A DNA stretch of 64,000 bases, from assembly GCA_020137815.1 (NCBI GenBank), contig CM035351.1:5073792-5137791 (forward strand), written 5' to 3'. The translations under genes and the position numbers were made by a program. Shown here one piece after another: positions 11,126 through 24,125 of the stretch (positions within the stretch are counted from its first letter, which is position 1; each line of letters begins with the position of its first letter). Below the pieces are notes generated by a model, which searched no databases, was not told where the DNA came from, and was given only the letters and a program-made list of their open reading frames with translations. The stretch comes from Hormiphora californensis (taxonomy: Eukaryota > Ctenophora > Tentaculata > Cydippida > Pleurobrachiidae).

Positions 11126-13780
11126 TGTGTGATGGAGGACTCACATAACATTCAAATTACTGTGGGACACGTTAAGTTATCAGATAAACCCAAACAATAT
11201 ATCATATTTTATATTAGAGATTCTAGCAGCACTTTTTACAGGGAGTTGAGCAAGGCACAGTGCGGCAGCCGGCAAGAGATAGAGTGTAACGAAGATTTTG
11301 AGACCTGCGCTCTCTCGCTAACTCTCTGAATACCATTAAACACGTCACAGCTTATCACGTGGTCCAATGGCTTTGTTTCTGCCAAGAGTCTGAAATCACA
11401 GGCAGACAGAATTAGAATTCTCTGCACGCCGAGACACACAACTGTTACAGTTTAACTATATGTATTCGTAGATAGAAGCTGAACTTGAAGTCCGGAAAAG
11501 TGTTGGGCACGTCGCGCCCCTCTTCTGTGTTACGGAGGGGGATGCTACGTAGCCAAGGCAAGGTGGAAAAGTCAACTAATGTACAACTAGACGGAAAAGG
11601 GAGAGTTAATATAACAATGATAATGGTAAATTATAAATGTTCCTCGATGGCCTGTGTCCAACAAACTATGCTAGTATGACTAGACGTTTATAATTATTAT
11701 CATAATTATTATTTCCTAAAGAGAACAAACAACGTCATTAAGTTGGGTCACAAAGTGGTTACACAGATTGGATACATTGTATAACAAATAACTAACAATT
11801 TTGTATAACCGGTACAAAATTGCAACTAATTGGTGATTAATTCATGAAGACACTGTGAGGCCAATTATAGTTGAATACAATGCTCTGACCACTGCAGTTA
11901 TGACGCCAATGCTCTGACAGTGAAGACAAGGAACGCTTTGTTTTATAAGTTACCTGTTCTTAGTGAATAACTCAACCAACCAGCTCTATATCATGTATAT
12001 TCTCTGTCGTTTGTCACACGCTTTGTGTATTACACGAAAGATATGTATGTTAATATTAACATGTTCATATTAACAAAGTTAACAAAATTAACATGTCCCC
12101 CCCCCCCATTACACGAAATTAAGATATACTTATCCGGATATGACAAACGAGAGAGAAACATAGAATTTGTAAGATCTAAAAAAGCTTTCCTTGTCTTTAT
12201 GAATTAATCATGACCTAGCCTTTTCCCAGTCCTATCTCCTCTCAGTCTCCCTCTCACTGAGTCTCTCAGTCTCCCTCTCACTGAGCTTCTCAGTCAGAGT
12301 TAGCCTTAGAATCTAATTTTGAATAAAAAGGTGTATGGCGACCATGAATATGTATAATGTACACGTGAATAAAGAAACCAAGAACACTGATGGATCATAG
12401 AGACCAACTTGCAAAAACAAAAAAAAGAAAGTAGTAAAGGTCCTCCCAAACTACTATGTCCCTTGCTGCGCGCGACCGGATTTTAGACGGCCATAGCTCC
12501 ACCCCCTGATAAGATAGAGACTTGAAATTTGTTTTGTGAGGAGATCATGTCGAGTTCTTCCTACAAAGCAAATTTCAAGTCTCTATCTCATCAGGGAGTG
12601 GAGTTATGACCGTGGGAAATTTTACAAAACCCGAGTGAGGGACATAGTAGTTTGGGGTGTACTTTAGTTTGAAGCAGATAAGATCTTTCCAATAAAAACT
12701 ACTAACTTCACTCACACGGTCTTGCCTACCCATCAGTCATCACCCGAAATATAATTCGAATTAGGAGTACCCTTGCCAGTACAAAGGTTAGAAAGGACTC
12801 GATATGAACTTCCTAGCCTCAAAACCTCTGTCTCATCAGGGGATGGAGCAATGACCGTGGGAAATTTCACAAAACCCGAGTGATGGTTGTTGCTTGGGGT
12901 TTCCTTCAACAAGCGCTGACAAGGGTCCCGCGCGCGTTAAATTCCTACCCGCGCTTTCACCACGACAGCGCCAAATCCCACGTTGCACCCTAAAGAGAGA
13001 ACATGCGCGTTACAAACATTGCTCACTTCACTAAAATTGGGACACTGCGGAGTTTTGACCGATGGTCCGTTTTGGGGTCCAATGACCCATCTTCTTGGCA
13101 TCTTTCTAGCGGCGCTGACCAGATCCGAGCACTGTGTCTCTCCTCTTAAGAATTAAAACAGGGTCTGGCAGCTTAAGGACTCGCTCTAAAGTCTAAATTA
13201 TAGACGTCACACGAGTCATCACTCATCAATTAACGACATGGGGTAGTATAGAAGAGAAAACGGTGATGCCCTTATCTAGCGAGATTGGAGTCAGTACAGA
13301 ACAGTTTTTTGTTTTGTTGAGAAATGAGACTTGGAGACAGTGTCAGGCGACTCAAAAGAGAGAAAGAGGGTCACCAGCCAGTTTCTAGGACCCAGAATTC
13401 AGGGAAAAACGCCGGGTTTCCTCTCCAAGTCCACAACAGTTTTGTAAGCCATAAGGGTCCTGTCAGGTCAATGCTCTGACCACAGTTCTCGCGCCCTCCG
13501 CCTTATTTGAGAGAAATGAGAATAGGGTCAGGCCAATGCTCTGACAGTAAGGGTCTAAAAATTCTCACCAATCTTGTCCAGTGTTGATTAGCAATGGGGA
13601 TGTTTCATATTTTCATATTGTCCTTTTTTCTACTGCACTGTAAAGCATACTTTTCATAGCATGCTACTTCATAAAGCACGTTCTTCGTCCCTCACATAGC
13701 GAGCCCGTCCTATTTTTCTCTCTTTCCTCCCCGAAACCACTTATCTCCTCGGCTTTCCTGCAGCTCTCTCGATATTTTCT
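11126..13780. other. Gene-free region with dispersed short repeats
   Basis: No convincing coding exon. It holds shared words: CAATGCTCTGACCAC followed by CCAATGCTCTGACAGT at about 11876-11925 and again, more widely spaced, at about 13468-13550; the inverted-repeat element at 12446-12656 with a half copy at about 12820-12900; and a CGGCGCTGACC-type motif at about 13112-13175 shared with about 1905-1975 and partly with about 14633. These look like remnants of several small transposon families. Confidence 0.55.
12446..12656. mobile_element. Foldback MITE, about 210 bp
   Basis: The ends CCCAAACTACTATGTCCC and GGGACATAGTAGTTTGGG are perfect inverse complements. Inside, TAGAGACTTGAAATTTG on one arm answers CAAATTTCAAGTCTCTA on the other, and AGCTCCACCCCCTGAT answers ATCAGGGAGTGGAGTT imperfectly. 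One arm recurs alone at about 12820-12900, showing the family is dispersed. No coding capacity. Confidence 0.75.
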
Positions 13781-13842
13781 TGAGGATGGTGTATGCTGTA
13801 GAGAAATGTGAAATAGGGGGTCACTTGAGTTTGTTGAAAGAG

Positions 13843-13948
<106 letters not shown>

Positions 13949-13974
13949 AACCGTTTATACTATCACCTTACTGA

Positions 13975-15101
13975 TAAACGGCCCTCTCTGCCCTCCATGC
14001 CCGACGGTTACCATGGATACCTGACAAGGGGGACGCAGGTGCTGATCCCACGTGATACCCCCCTCTCTGATTGGTCCCAGCAGAATTGTTACATTTACCT
14101 CTAATTTTGTAGGGAGCTATAACTCTGAGATGGATGGTGGGGGCATTGTCTTAAATTGACAGCTCGTCACCACGAGGAACAAAAGTGGGAGCTATCATAT
14201 ATTGAGTTGTTGAGCAACAACAAAATATATTGAGAGAATACAACCAAGAGAGAGAGCTAGAGGTGGAGTCATTGTTTGATGGGGAGGGGGTTATGTGACA
14301 AGTGGCAACCACCTTTGAAGCACGAAACAAGAGAGCTCCTTACTTTTGTTGATGTTATAGAGAAATGTTACTACAAACAAGGTAAAGGGAGCATCTCGAA
14401 TCCGCTGTCAGGCCAATTCTCTGGCAGCGAATCTAGGCGTGTTGACGTTTTTGTTCCAACCCTTACTCAACAAATCCAGAGGAAAACAGCCCCAGGAAGA
14501 GGAAAATAATATATCCACTATCCTTTCCTAGATTCTACGAAAATATGCATAATCTAGATTCTAGAGACTAGATTTACAAATCAAATCTAGATTTATATCA
14601 TTGTTGGGTAAGAATTTGAGAGAGCAATGACCTGTCTGGCGCCGCCGACCCCATCTGAGCGTTGGGGTATGGGCGCCGCCATACAGGCAATGACCATCTT
14701 CCCTGCTCTGACGCAGCCACGAGTTGTATCAGTTGGCAGACTAGGTAGTTTACCTTATTCCTAACGTCACAAATGTACGATATAACAGTGCTGTACTATA
14801 TTGAAGGTATATACATAGCAGTAAGCTGGTGCAGAGAGTGAGAGTAGAGAGATTGGTTGGATGAGGAGAGAATGAGAGATAGAAAGAAGCTACACAACCT
14901 GGTCCCCACACGGTCCAAGACGTACCAGCTGAGTCTCTCTCTACTAGGGATCCCAGTATGCAATGGGTCCCAGATGGGCCAATATGGCTGCAGTATAGTA
15001 CACAGTCTCTCTACTAGGGATCCCAGAATGCAATGGGTCCCAGATGGGCCAATATGGCTGCAGTACACAGCTGCAGGGAGAGAACACAGTCGTATTATAG
15101 T

Positions 15102-15138
<37 letters not shown>

Positions 15139-16124
15139 TGTCTTCTGCAAGTCCAGTAGCATAGTTTGTGATACACAGTTTGCCTTGTGGTGTGTTCTCA
15201 GCTGTATAGCGTGATTGTGTCTCTGATAGAGGTAGAGTTAAAACTGGCATTGCTCCTTTGAGAAATAGGCAATTCAGTAACCAATTACCAATTCATACTA
15301 TAGATCTACGGTTCTATCCTGGAGCAATATGATAGCTAATTGAGATCTCCTACTGAATAACTCTCTCGGCCTATTTTTCAGTCCACTACTATAACTGCTG
15401 AGAAACCTGAGAAGGAGGGGACACAGAGCTGCCGCGTCAGAGACAACGAGAAAGAGCTAGGAGTTGCGCAATGCCCTCTCTCCCTCTCTACAGTTCTCTT
15501 TCTCGCATTTTCTTTAATCTTTTTCGCATATTTCATACCCTTTTTCTCATATGAACAATGAAAAAGAACGGATTTTCAAAACCAAATATTGAATTTTAAT
15601 AAATCATACAATTAATAATTCTCTCTCTGTCTCCCTGCACATGTTACATCATCATGGTGTGTTAGCTGCTTCTCAATAAATATTCTCAAATAAATAATAA
15701 TCTCGGATCATATGAACTCAAGGCTAACTCGAGCTATCTAATATCCACACTGAAGAGCTGTACTTCAGTAATAAATAGTGGATAGCCCTATTTAACTTAG
15801 AATTTAGTGATCTGTAGTTACTCATGCAATTTCAGAATGAGAGAAAAAACTTCTGGATTACTCTCACATCGATTGTTTGATCAGTTTCAATATATCTTGG
15901 GGTTAAATTCTCAAATAAACAAAACAACATAGATTTAACTTATATTTCTCCTCTGATCTATCTTTCTGTCTGTCTCTCTATCTCTATCTTTCTTAATCTG
16001 TCTCTGAACTCCACCTTTTCTGATTAACCCTCATCTGGTTAAAGTGATCTTCTTATATCAGTCATTGTTATCATCCCCAACTTCTGTTAGCTGATTCCCA
16101 AGATTATTGGGCGGGTCAGTGAGG
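13975..16124. other. Gene-free region; 70-bp tandem duplication
   Basis: No gene seen. Two tandem copies of a 70-bp unit lie at about 14937-15069 (each with ACTAGGGATCCCAG, ATGCAATGGGTCCCAG and CCAATATGGCTGCAG), followed by a short (GA)n at about 15104-15135. A cluster of TCTAGATT words sits at 14530-14600. The rest is AT-rich unique sequence, presumably 3' flank of the E-protein gene. Confidence 0.6.
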
Positions 16125-18633
16125 TCACTGATCCTCCTCACTGGACGCATAATCAGAGTACCCGTTCTCGTCCTGTTCGTTGTAGACCACTTGCATGGAA
16201 GAGGTGATGATGGAAGGCATGGAGAGGGGCAGCGAGTGGGGCAGGGCGATGGAGTGGGGGACCAGGGTGTGCCCAATCATTTTTCCCCCCCCCAAAGGGG
16301 GGGATTTGGGGGGGCCCCCGGGCATTTAAATGGGGTTTTTAAAAAAATTGTTATTCCCTTTTCTCTTCAAAAACAATATTTTTAACTTTAAAACCCCCCT
16401 CCTTTCTTCTAATTTTTCCCCTCTCTTGGGTTTTGCCTGCCGCGCTTTTTTTTCTTTTCACTTGTAATCCTTTCTGGGGGTTCTTCCCGGAAAAATTTTC
16501 TCTCCCCTCCCCCCTCTCCCCTTTTTTCCCCTCCCCTCCTTTCTAAAAAATTTTGTCCCCCCGCCTTTTATCTTTCTCTTTCTTCGTCTTTTTTCCCTGT
16601 CTTTCCCCCCCCCTCTTTTCTCAACCTTTTCCCTTTTCGCCCTCCCCCTTCCCTTCCTCTCTTCTCCTCTTTTTTCCTTCTCTCTCTCCCTCCTCTTCTC
16701 CCCCCTTTCTTTTCTCTCTCCTCCTCCTCTTCTCCTCCCTCCCACCCTCTCTCTCCTCCTCTCTCTCTCTCTCTCTCTCTCCTCTCCTCCCCCCCTCCTC
16801 TCTTTCTCTCCACCCCACCAGGGTCTACCCCAAACCCATTTTAGACCCCACGACTTTAATGTGTGTTGGCCGGTGTCTTAAACCGATTCGAGGGGTTTGG
16901 GGTGGTGGACAAGAGGGCCCCCGGGGCCGGGCATGTTCGTTTTCCCCTGCCCCAGGAGATGAGAGGAAATCATCCGGGTCCAAGGGGGATCATAGCCCGC
17001 TAAGGGAGTTTCCCCCGACTGTTGCACCCCATACGTTTTTTATCGTGTTTTAAACCCCGTCATTTGAAAGAACAGGTTCTTGGGGCAATTCCGGGTGGAA
17101 AGGGGTAAAAAGGGAAAAAAGTCAAAAGGAAGTCCCCAATATTTTAATTTAACAAATTTAAAACTCTGCAAATTTCCCCAAATTACCCCCCATTTTTCCC
17201 CAATTTTTAAATCCCCCAATCAGGCCCCCCCCCCCCAACTCAACCCCTCACACTTTCCACTTTTCTCCATTCTTTATCACATGACAGCCCGGTGAGAAAG
17301 GGGTTTAGTTTTGTCGCCCCTTTCGTTTTTGCGGGGAAACGCACTTGCCCGAGTTCTTTGAACGCCGAGTTAATATCCCTAACCCGGACCCTCTCCCGCT
17401 GATTATTAGCCACTCTCCTCTCCGTCTCTCTCCGGTGCTTCTCTCCATCTTTATTTTCGCCTGTGTAACAGAGAACGGAGGGTAGTTAAAAGATCACAGA
17501 AAGGCATATGTTAGGAATATGTTAGGAGTACGCTTGGGAAATAAGCATTGATTGAGGGCTTTGGGAAATCAATATTTTATTAGCACAACTAACCTGAGTG
17601 ACCCTTAGTCTTCATCCTAGTTTTCCCAGTAGTTCCAATAGGTCCAGATTCACTCCTGTCCAGAGGTAGTGGGTATGGAGGGATCCCCTTGTAGTTGATC
17701 GGTAGGTAGGGGGCAGGGACGTGAAGTTCAGGTTTAGGGGCCATGATATCGGAGTTGGTGGTATCGACCTCCAAACTGTGATCCACAGTTGAATACAGAG
17801 AGGGAGCATCTAGACCCAGCTAGGGAGAGAGAAGGGGGGGTTAGTAATGGCAATGTTGATTGTTGCTGCATGGTGCAGGTGTATAAATGTTAGTAATTTC
17901 AACAAAGAATGGTAACTGGTTACTAAGGTAACAGAATGGTACTTGTACCACAGTACTGTACAGGCACATACAACATGATAACATTAACTTACCGCCATGT
18001 CCATGGGCCAAGCTTGGGGCATGGGAATGTCCTGGTTAGTGATGGCTAACGAGGCCCGCAGCACATCAACCATGTTCGAGGAGGGATCTTTTGGACCTGG
18101 GAAGGGGGCAAGGGTTAACATTGGATTGGGTAAGACTCTTACCGATCCCAAGCTCTTACCGTAAGAGCTTGGGATCGGTAAACTAACAGAGAGAGTGCTA
18201 GCTACAACACGAGAGATAACAGAGAGAAAGGGGACTTCTCACTGACTGCTCCTAACGAGGACGGAACATTTCTTACCGTGAAGCATAACTGGAGCGGAGG
18301 CGTTGTGAGGTCCGGACACGCTTCTATTAGCCGCTGACCCAGGAGGACTTGACCAACCTCTACCACTATCTAAGAGAGAAGGAGAACGGGGTTAACTCGA
18401 CATATCAAACATTGAATTAGCAATGCAATGGGAATGCAATATATTACCAAAGGCTGGAGGTGCAAGTAGGAGATTCAACATCTAGATCTATCACTCAGTT
18501 AATGTCTGTATCTCTCTCAGTAGTAGAGGGCACATCACACACACAACACTAAACACTCGAGAGACCACTTGCAATACCCCTACAATAATTGCCCCTATTC
18601 GGTTTCACATAATTATCCGGGTAGAGAGAGAGG

Positions 18634-18676
<43 letters not shown>

Positions 18677-20107
18677 CTATAGAGTGAGAGAGATAGAGAG
18701 GAATAAAGGGCGGGGATTGAGATCTTCTCAGACCCTGTAGCTATAGGGTGCCCCCTAGGCTTGAGTTGCATGGAACTCCTATATTTACACCCTATTTACA
18801 CCGTGATGAGTTTAGACTTGCATCAGTTTCGGTAGGTCTACTATGTGTCTAGAATGAGTCATGATTCACTTCATCTCTCCCCCACATTCCACTTTGCACA
18901 GTAAATTAAATATTCCTTCTAACTAAGTTGGGATCACATGAACAGCAACCTTCTACATTTCAGAGACATGGAAAATGAGATCAGAGATGTTATATGAAAC
19001 ATCATCCTGTACCTTTAGGATTACTTCTTTACTTTCTCCTTACAACCAATTAAACCAGGTTTTTGTAACCATAGCAATTAGTAATGTGGAAATAATGAAC
19101 TTCATGGGGAGGTGGATGAAAGGTGGATAAAACGCCACCTTGGAACTTCAGGTGAACACTGACACCAACTGAGTGCACCAACTTATACCTTTAAACCTCA
19201 CCACCTGCCTTACGTGATTGAAGGATAGGAGAGATGGGAGAGAGAAGCGGAGATATTGGGGAGAGGGAGAATGAGAGAGAAGAGATAAGAAGAGGAGAGA
19301 AGGAGGGAGATGAAATGGTTGCACATCTCATGAAAGTTTAGGATTCGGAGTAATGTGCCTCAATACAAACATTTAGAGATTCCGAGTAATTACCTCAAAC
19401 CAAACACCCATTTCAGCTGACAACATCACTATCAACAATTGAACCGGCTCGCAGTTTCGCCTGACACAACGGCCCTCTACAATCAACTCACTCCCAATTA
19501 GGTAGATGTTACACAGTTGGCCTCAACATACTCACACCTCATCTCACCCCGTACTCACCCCTCAATTGGGGGTCGACTTGCTAAAGTTGCTCTCACCTCA
19601 TGTAAGTAATCTAACTCTGACTCTCTGGCCGCGTGGCTCAACCATCGTAACTGGGTTCACTCTTACCTATCCAACATAAATCAGATCTCATAAAATAAAT
19701 ACATTTAAACCTTCCATTGCGGCTAATTTACCTCATGGAAGGAATGCAACGCTTCCTCCTATCTGTGGGCGGCGGACACCACCTGGACGTGGCGTAAACA
19801 CTGTTTCCCGATAACAGAACTCTCTTGACTATCCGACATGGTAAGAGGTTTCAAAGCCTAAATACTAATAATGGCCAAGTAATTGCCGCCTCAATTTACC
19901 TGATTGAGGGAAGGACATGGTGAAGGCTTCCTCCTCCTTGGGATACAGCCCACACTGGGAGGTGGGGTAATCAGCATAGGGTCCCGGATAACAGAACGTC
20001 TCTTGAGACATGATCCGAGTACTGGTGGCAGGAGGTGGGAATCGGGCCATCCCTGTCGCGTAGGGCCGGTAATGGGATGCTGTGGAAGGTATGCCATACT
20101 GGGTCAT
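16125..20107 (-). CDS. Class I bHLH transcription factor (E protein, TCF4/TCF12/daughterless type)
   Basis: Coding exons on the minus strand: 20107-19900, 18369-18277, 18096-17993, 17819-17594 and one starting at 17460, all with matching phases and GT-AG ends. The N-terminal part is Pro/Ser/Tyr-rich. The exon from 17460 reads [19 protein letters not shown] then [13 protein letters not shown], the basic region and helix 1 of E proteins (human: [24 protein letters not shown]). Helix 2 is scrambled from about 17340 downstream, where the sequence quality collapses; a fragment resembling [10 protein letters not shown] is still visible out of frame. A likely last exon (about 16275-16125) ends in an acidic [13 protein letters not shown] tail. 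E proteins are nuclear dimer partners for tissue-specific bHLH factors and bind CANNTG. I did not find the LDFSxMF activation motif. The ATG at 20107 may follow a 5'-UTR splice. Confidence 0.82.
16276..17340. other. Low-quality, homopolymer-bloated sequence
   Basis: This kilobase looks unlike everything around it: runs of 3-9 identical bases follow one another (CCCCCCCCC AAA GGGGGGG ATTT GGGGGGG), and expected coding sequence of the E-protein bHLH decays into frameshifts at its edge. This is what poor base calls look like, not biology. The second helix and following exon(s) of the E protein should lie within it. Confidence 0.75.
18139..18181. repeat. Perfect 43-bp palindrome in E-protein intron
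   Basis: Two 21-bp arms, TTACCGATCCCAAGCTCTTAC and its exact complement, are separated by one base. It lies in the intron between the exons at 18277 and 18096. The minus-strand reading contains two GGTAAGAG donor-like words. Confidence 0.9.
18370..19899. other. First coding intron of the E-protein gene
   Basis: About 1.5 kb without a recognisable exon. It holds a (GA)n tract at about 18625-18672 and GA-rich sequence at about 19240-19310. Confidence 0.55.
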
Positions 20108-23100
20108 GGTCTAGATCAGAGAGAAGGGGGTTAGTAGGTACAAGAGTCAAGATGCAAATACTAGATCATATTCATATCGATCAGAGAATATCAGGGGATT
20201 AGTTGCATAAAAACAGGGGGATTCAAATAATTTATTGGGGATTCTTTTTTCCAACGCAAGATAGGGGGTTGTCGAGCAAGGCAAGTACACACAAACAGGA
20301 GGCAGCATTGAGGCCGGAGAATAGTTAAATGATGATTGTTAGACACAAACATGATGATGGAGATGTTAGGTTGAAAATCGCACCTGCCTTCGATTGTGCT
20401 TATAATTTTACTCCCCCGCTCTCTACAGCTCCTGCACCTATTATAGTGATCGATCTGTATTACCCCTCTCTGCCCCTTTTTAACTCTCCAATTTTCAACT
20501 GGAATAATGACTGAGTGAGGGCGCTGGAGTGGACCCTTTTTTCTGCCTCTCCAGTGATAATAACGACAGAGTGAGGAAAGAGGGAGAGAGAGAGGGGGAC
20601 GGGAAAGCTCAAGGTGGCTAAGGAGTCTGGTTAATTGAAAAGCACTCATGTCATTTCCCCGATATTCTTTTCCCTCTGTCAATATATCCAAACAACGCGG
20701 CAAAGATAGAGACAGAGAATGCTATCCAGAGATCCATGCACTCGCGTGGATATATCATTACTAATATCAGTCGCAGTATACTCTTATTGTTAATTAATAA
20801 GTACGAGTGAATAGTAGATTGGGGCGATGGACAAAAAATGTTGATTAATGTGTAAAAGAATTCAAAAAGCGACGGAAAAAAGTATTCTAGTAGCGAGGTA
20901 GAGAGATATTACTCGCTATATCGAGAGAGAGATCGAGCTCGATGATATAGATCGCTATAGATATATCTCTCTCTCTCTCTCATCTCTCTCTACTCTCTCT
21001 AGATCTATGATCTATCATCTCTCGCATCTCGCTATCTAGAGCTCTCTAGCATTTTTCAGTTAGTCGGTCTAATCTGGGTGATTGATAAGGAAAAGGCAAG
21101 CTGATGGCGGATTAGTGAAGCAAGAAAAAAAATAAAGATGAGAAGAGAGAGAGAGAGAAGAGAGAGAGAGAGGAGGTGAGAGAGAGAGAGAGGAGAGGAT
21201 GAGAGAGGAGCGAGTGAGAGAGGAAGATCGAGAGAGAGAGAGAGAGAGGGAGAGCCGAGAGAGACAGAGAGGATGGAGCGGAGGGACCAGAGAGAGAGAG
21301 AACGAGAGAGAACGAGAGAGAAAGAGAGAGAAAGAGAGAGAGAAAGAAAGAGGGGATGGAAAGAGGATTCAAAAGGAGTCCAACGAGGGGGAATGAGGGA
21401 AAATGAACTTAAATTGTATTAGATGTGGAAAAGGGGGCCACGTGGTTAATATTAAGAGCTGAAATTAACTTGATCACAGCAGAATTTTCAAAGAACATTA
21501 GACAACACGACATTGATGAAAAAGTGTATCAATCAATCCAAGTTGCCTCAACTTGGACTGCTGGGGGGCCTTTCCCTCCAGTGCTGAGTTTGAGAGAAGT
21601 CCATTCTATATCTCTCTCACAGAGAGAAAATGAGAGACCGACAGAGAGATAGAAAAGAGGAGGAGACCCCGCACGTCCCGAGAGAGAGAAAGCCCAAGCG
21701 GAAGGGAAAAGAGAAGAGAAAGAGAGAGAGAGAGAGAGAAAGAGAGAGTTATAAGAATTTAGATTGGATTGTTACCAATTGATATACACAGAGAGGGCCG
21801 TGTTGTACCAGTTGTTGCAGACCTCCTAGAACGCGGTATATCTAGCTGTGTATCAGAGGGTGTGGCGTGGGAGCCAGCTGATCGATAGTCTGAAAATTAA
21901 AGTTCAGAACTAGGTTGTATGTGCTCTGGCTATACCTAATAATAGCCTGGACACTGGAATGACTAGAACGAAATCCGTCAGGTCAGGGTGGTATTGTGTG
22001 GTTAGGGAACTATAACATTGTCCAATTGTGTCTGTCCCATATTTAATATCTGGGAGGGGGCATCAGAATTGGATTATTTAGTCGTGACCACCAGGTGGTA
22101 CGCGGCACTAGCTGTTGTGACTCCCGCACATGGCACACGCCTTACTGAAGTACGTCATTAGGTGCATTCCCTTAATATCATCTTCCTTCTTACAAAGATT
22201 GCTGTAATTCCACCGGAACTATCCCTTGGCCTTATAGACTTCCTATTTCTGCAAATCTGTACGGCACCATGCCCGCCATAACCCGTTTTCACCAGTCTAC
22301 ATCTCCTTCATACCAAGGTCCACACTACCCACCACGTCTTCTTCTACAGTGCATCTCCCCCTCCCTCTCGATGGCACACGCTCAGCCACTCAAGGGGGTC
22401 CTACTGGTAGGCCCTACTCACGTTCCCTCCCACAGCACAGCAGTAGTGGCCAGAACAGTAGATCATCGTGAAATGAAAAAACAACGGCGATAGCATGCAG
22501 AGGAGAAGGAGATGGGGAGGGAGACCGAGAGGAAGAAGAGACGCCACGGGTGAAGACAGGCCAAGAGACCGGAGACGACGCGGGGAACGGAGACGAGCGG
22601 AGAGGAGAACCGGGTTGAGACCGAGAGAGAGGGGGCGCCGAGAGAGAAGCCCCTGAGAGAGCGAGAGAGAAAGAGGAGAAAGAGGCCGAGGGAGATGACG
22701 AGACGAGAGAGAGAGAGTAGAGTGCTTATGAGCCGCAGGAGAGGAGAAGAGAAAGACGATCGTGAAACCGCGAGAGACGAGAGGAGAAGAGGGAGAGCGG
22801 AGGGGACAGGAAGAAGTGGTGATGGCTGAAGATGAGACGAGGGAAGCATGGGAAGAGAGAGTGAGAGTCATGGGAAGAGCGAGAGGAGAGGGAAGTTTTT
22901 GGAAGTGTTCTAGAGTTCTCTGTGTAAGTTGCTGTAGTTTACGTTGCAACCTGATACAAGCAGAGACAGACAGGAAAACAGCAGAAAATAAAGACAACAA
23001 AGAAAGAAAAAAAAAAGTTGCTCAAAGAAAGAAAAGAAGAGAAACGACACAGAAGAAAGAAAGAAACAACAAATAGTGACAAGATAGAAAAGAGCCAGAA

Positions 23101-23894
23101 AAAAAATTCAGTGAGTATAATTGTACAAGCAGAACAGAACAACAAATAGTGCCCGTAATACCGTTTCAGAAAGAAAACCAGCAGAAGAGAAGCAAGAACA
23201 GAGAACAGAACAAAACAATAGCAGCAGAGAACAGCAGATAACCAGAAGCAGCAGAACAACAATTTAGTTAGTGCGTTCCACCCACACCAAGCGAAGCTGG
23301 CCAGTAGGTAGAGTTAGAGTAGAGCAGCTCCATCTTGTAATGATCCTTACTGATCTGACTGTGCGAGCAGCTGAGGCTGTAGCTAGCTCCGAGTTATGGA
23401 GAGAGACAGCAGAAAGAGACCGAGACGGAAGTAGAGCCAGGGAGGGGTTGAGAGTTAGGTAGAGCGATGGGCGATAAGCGGTGATAAAGAAGCCAACGGG
23501 TGAAGCGAGGAGGATGAGTAGGAGATAGAGAATAGAAAGTATGAAATGGAGCAGTTCGGTGATGGACCTTAACACTCGGGTCGAGCGTGTGAGATAAAAT
23601 GAAGACTATACGAATACTAAATGAGGGTGAGGTGATTTTATAAAGAGGACCATGAAGAAGTATGTATTTTAGCTTAGAACACGTTATCACAATCCGCTAC
23701 AATGTAAGATGATCAGCGGGCTGCGGGGTTTTGCACTATAACGATGGTTAAGAGATCCGATTATAACCATCTCTCATCACCTAGCACCATCTCTACTTAT
23801 CTCCCAATCTTCCAGTCGTCTTCTCCAGAGAGAGAGAGAGAGCTATTTTAATGCACCGCTCCAGTTGCCATGGTAACCATCTCTCTCTTAAAAT

Positions 23895-24125
23895 GCACCA
23901 CAACAGCTGTCACGTGACACACATACCCCCTAGGTCGCGAGTATGAATGTGAGTCTAAAAACTACCTCAGCTAGGGGTAAAACTTAATATTTAGATTGCT
24001 TAGTAAACCTCTAGTTCACACTGTCGCTGCACTGTCCAATCACAACGCACCATTTTGTCACGTGACTTTTATTGGACCAATCAGATGACGCCGTTAGAAC
24101 ACGTGACCAATACTGGGATCGCTGA
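23895..24125. promoter_or_regulatory. Promoter-like cluster of CACGTG, CCAAT and TGACG motifs
   Basis: Within 230 bp there are three CACGTGAC E-boxes (about 23911, 24059, 24101), CCAATCAC at about 24036, GGACCAATCAG at about 24074, a further CCAAT at about 24108, and GATGACGCC between them. Such density is typical of an animal promoter. It lies upstream of the E-protein gene on the minus strand, about 4 kb from its first coding exon, so it could serve that gene through a 5'-UTR intron. No transcript start can be proven from sequence. Confidence 0.4.

Noticed and set aside
20191-20703. 170-codon minus-strand frame upstream of the E-protein start
   Set aside because: No domain and irregular composition; it lies where a leader exon or intron is expected.
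22401-23000. 199-codon minus-strand frame, Ser/Leu/Pro rich
   Set aside because: Purine-rich low-complexity DNA on the plus strand explains the composition.
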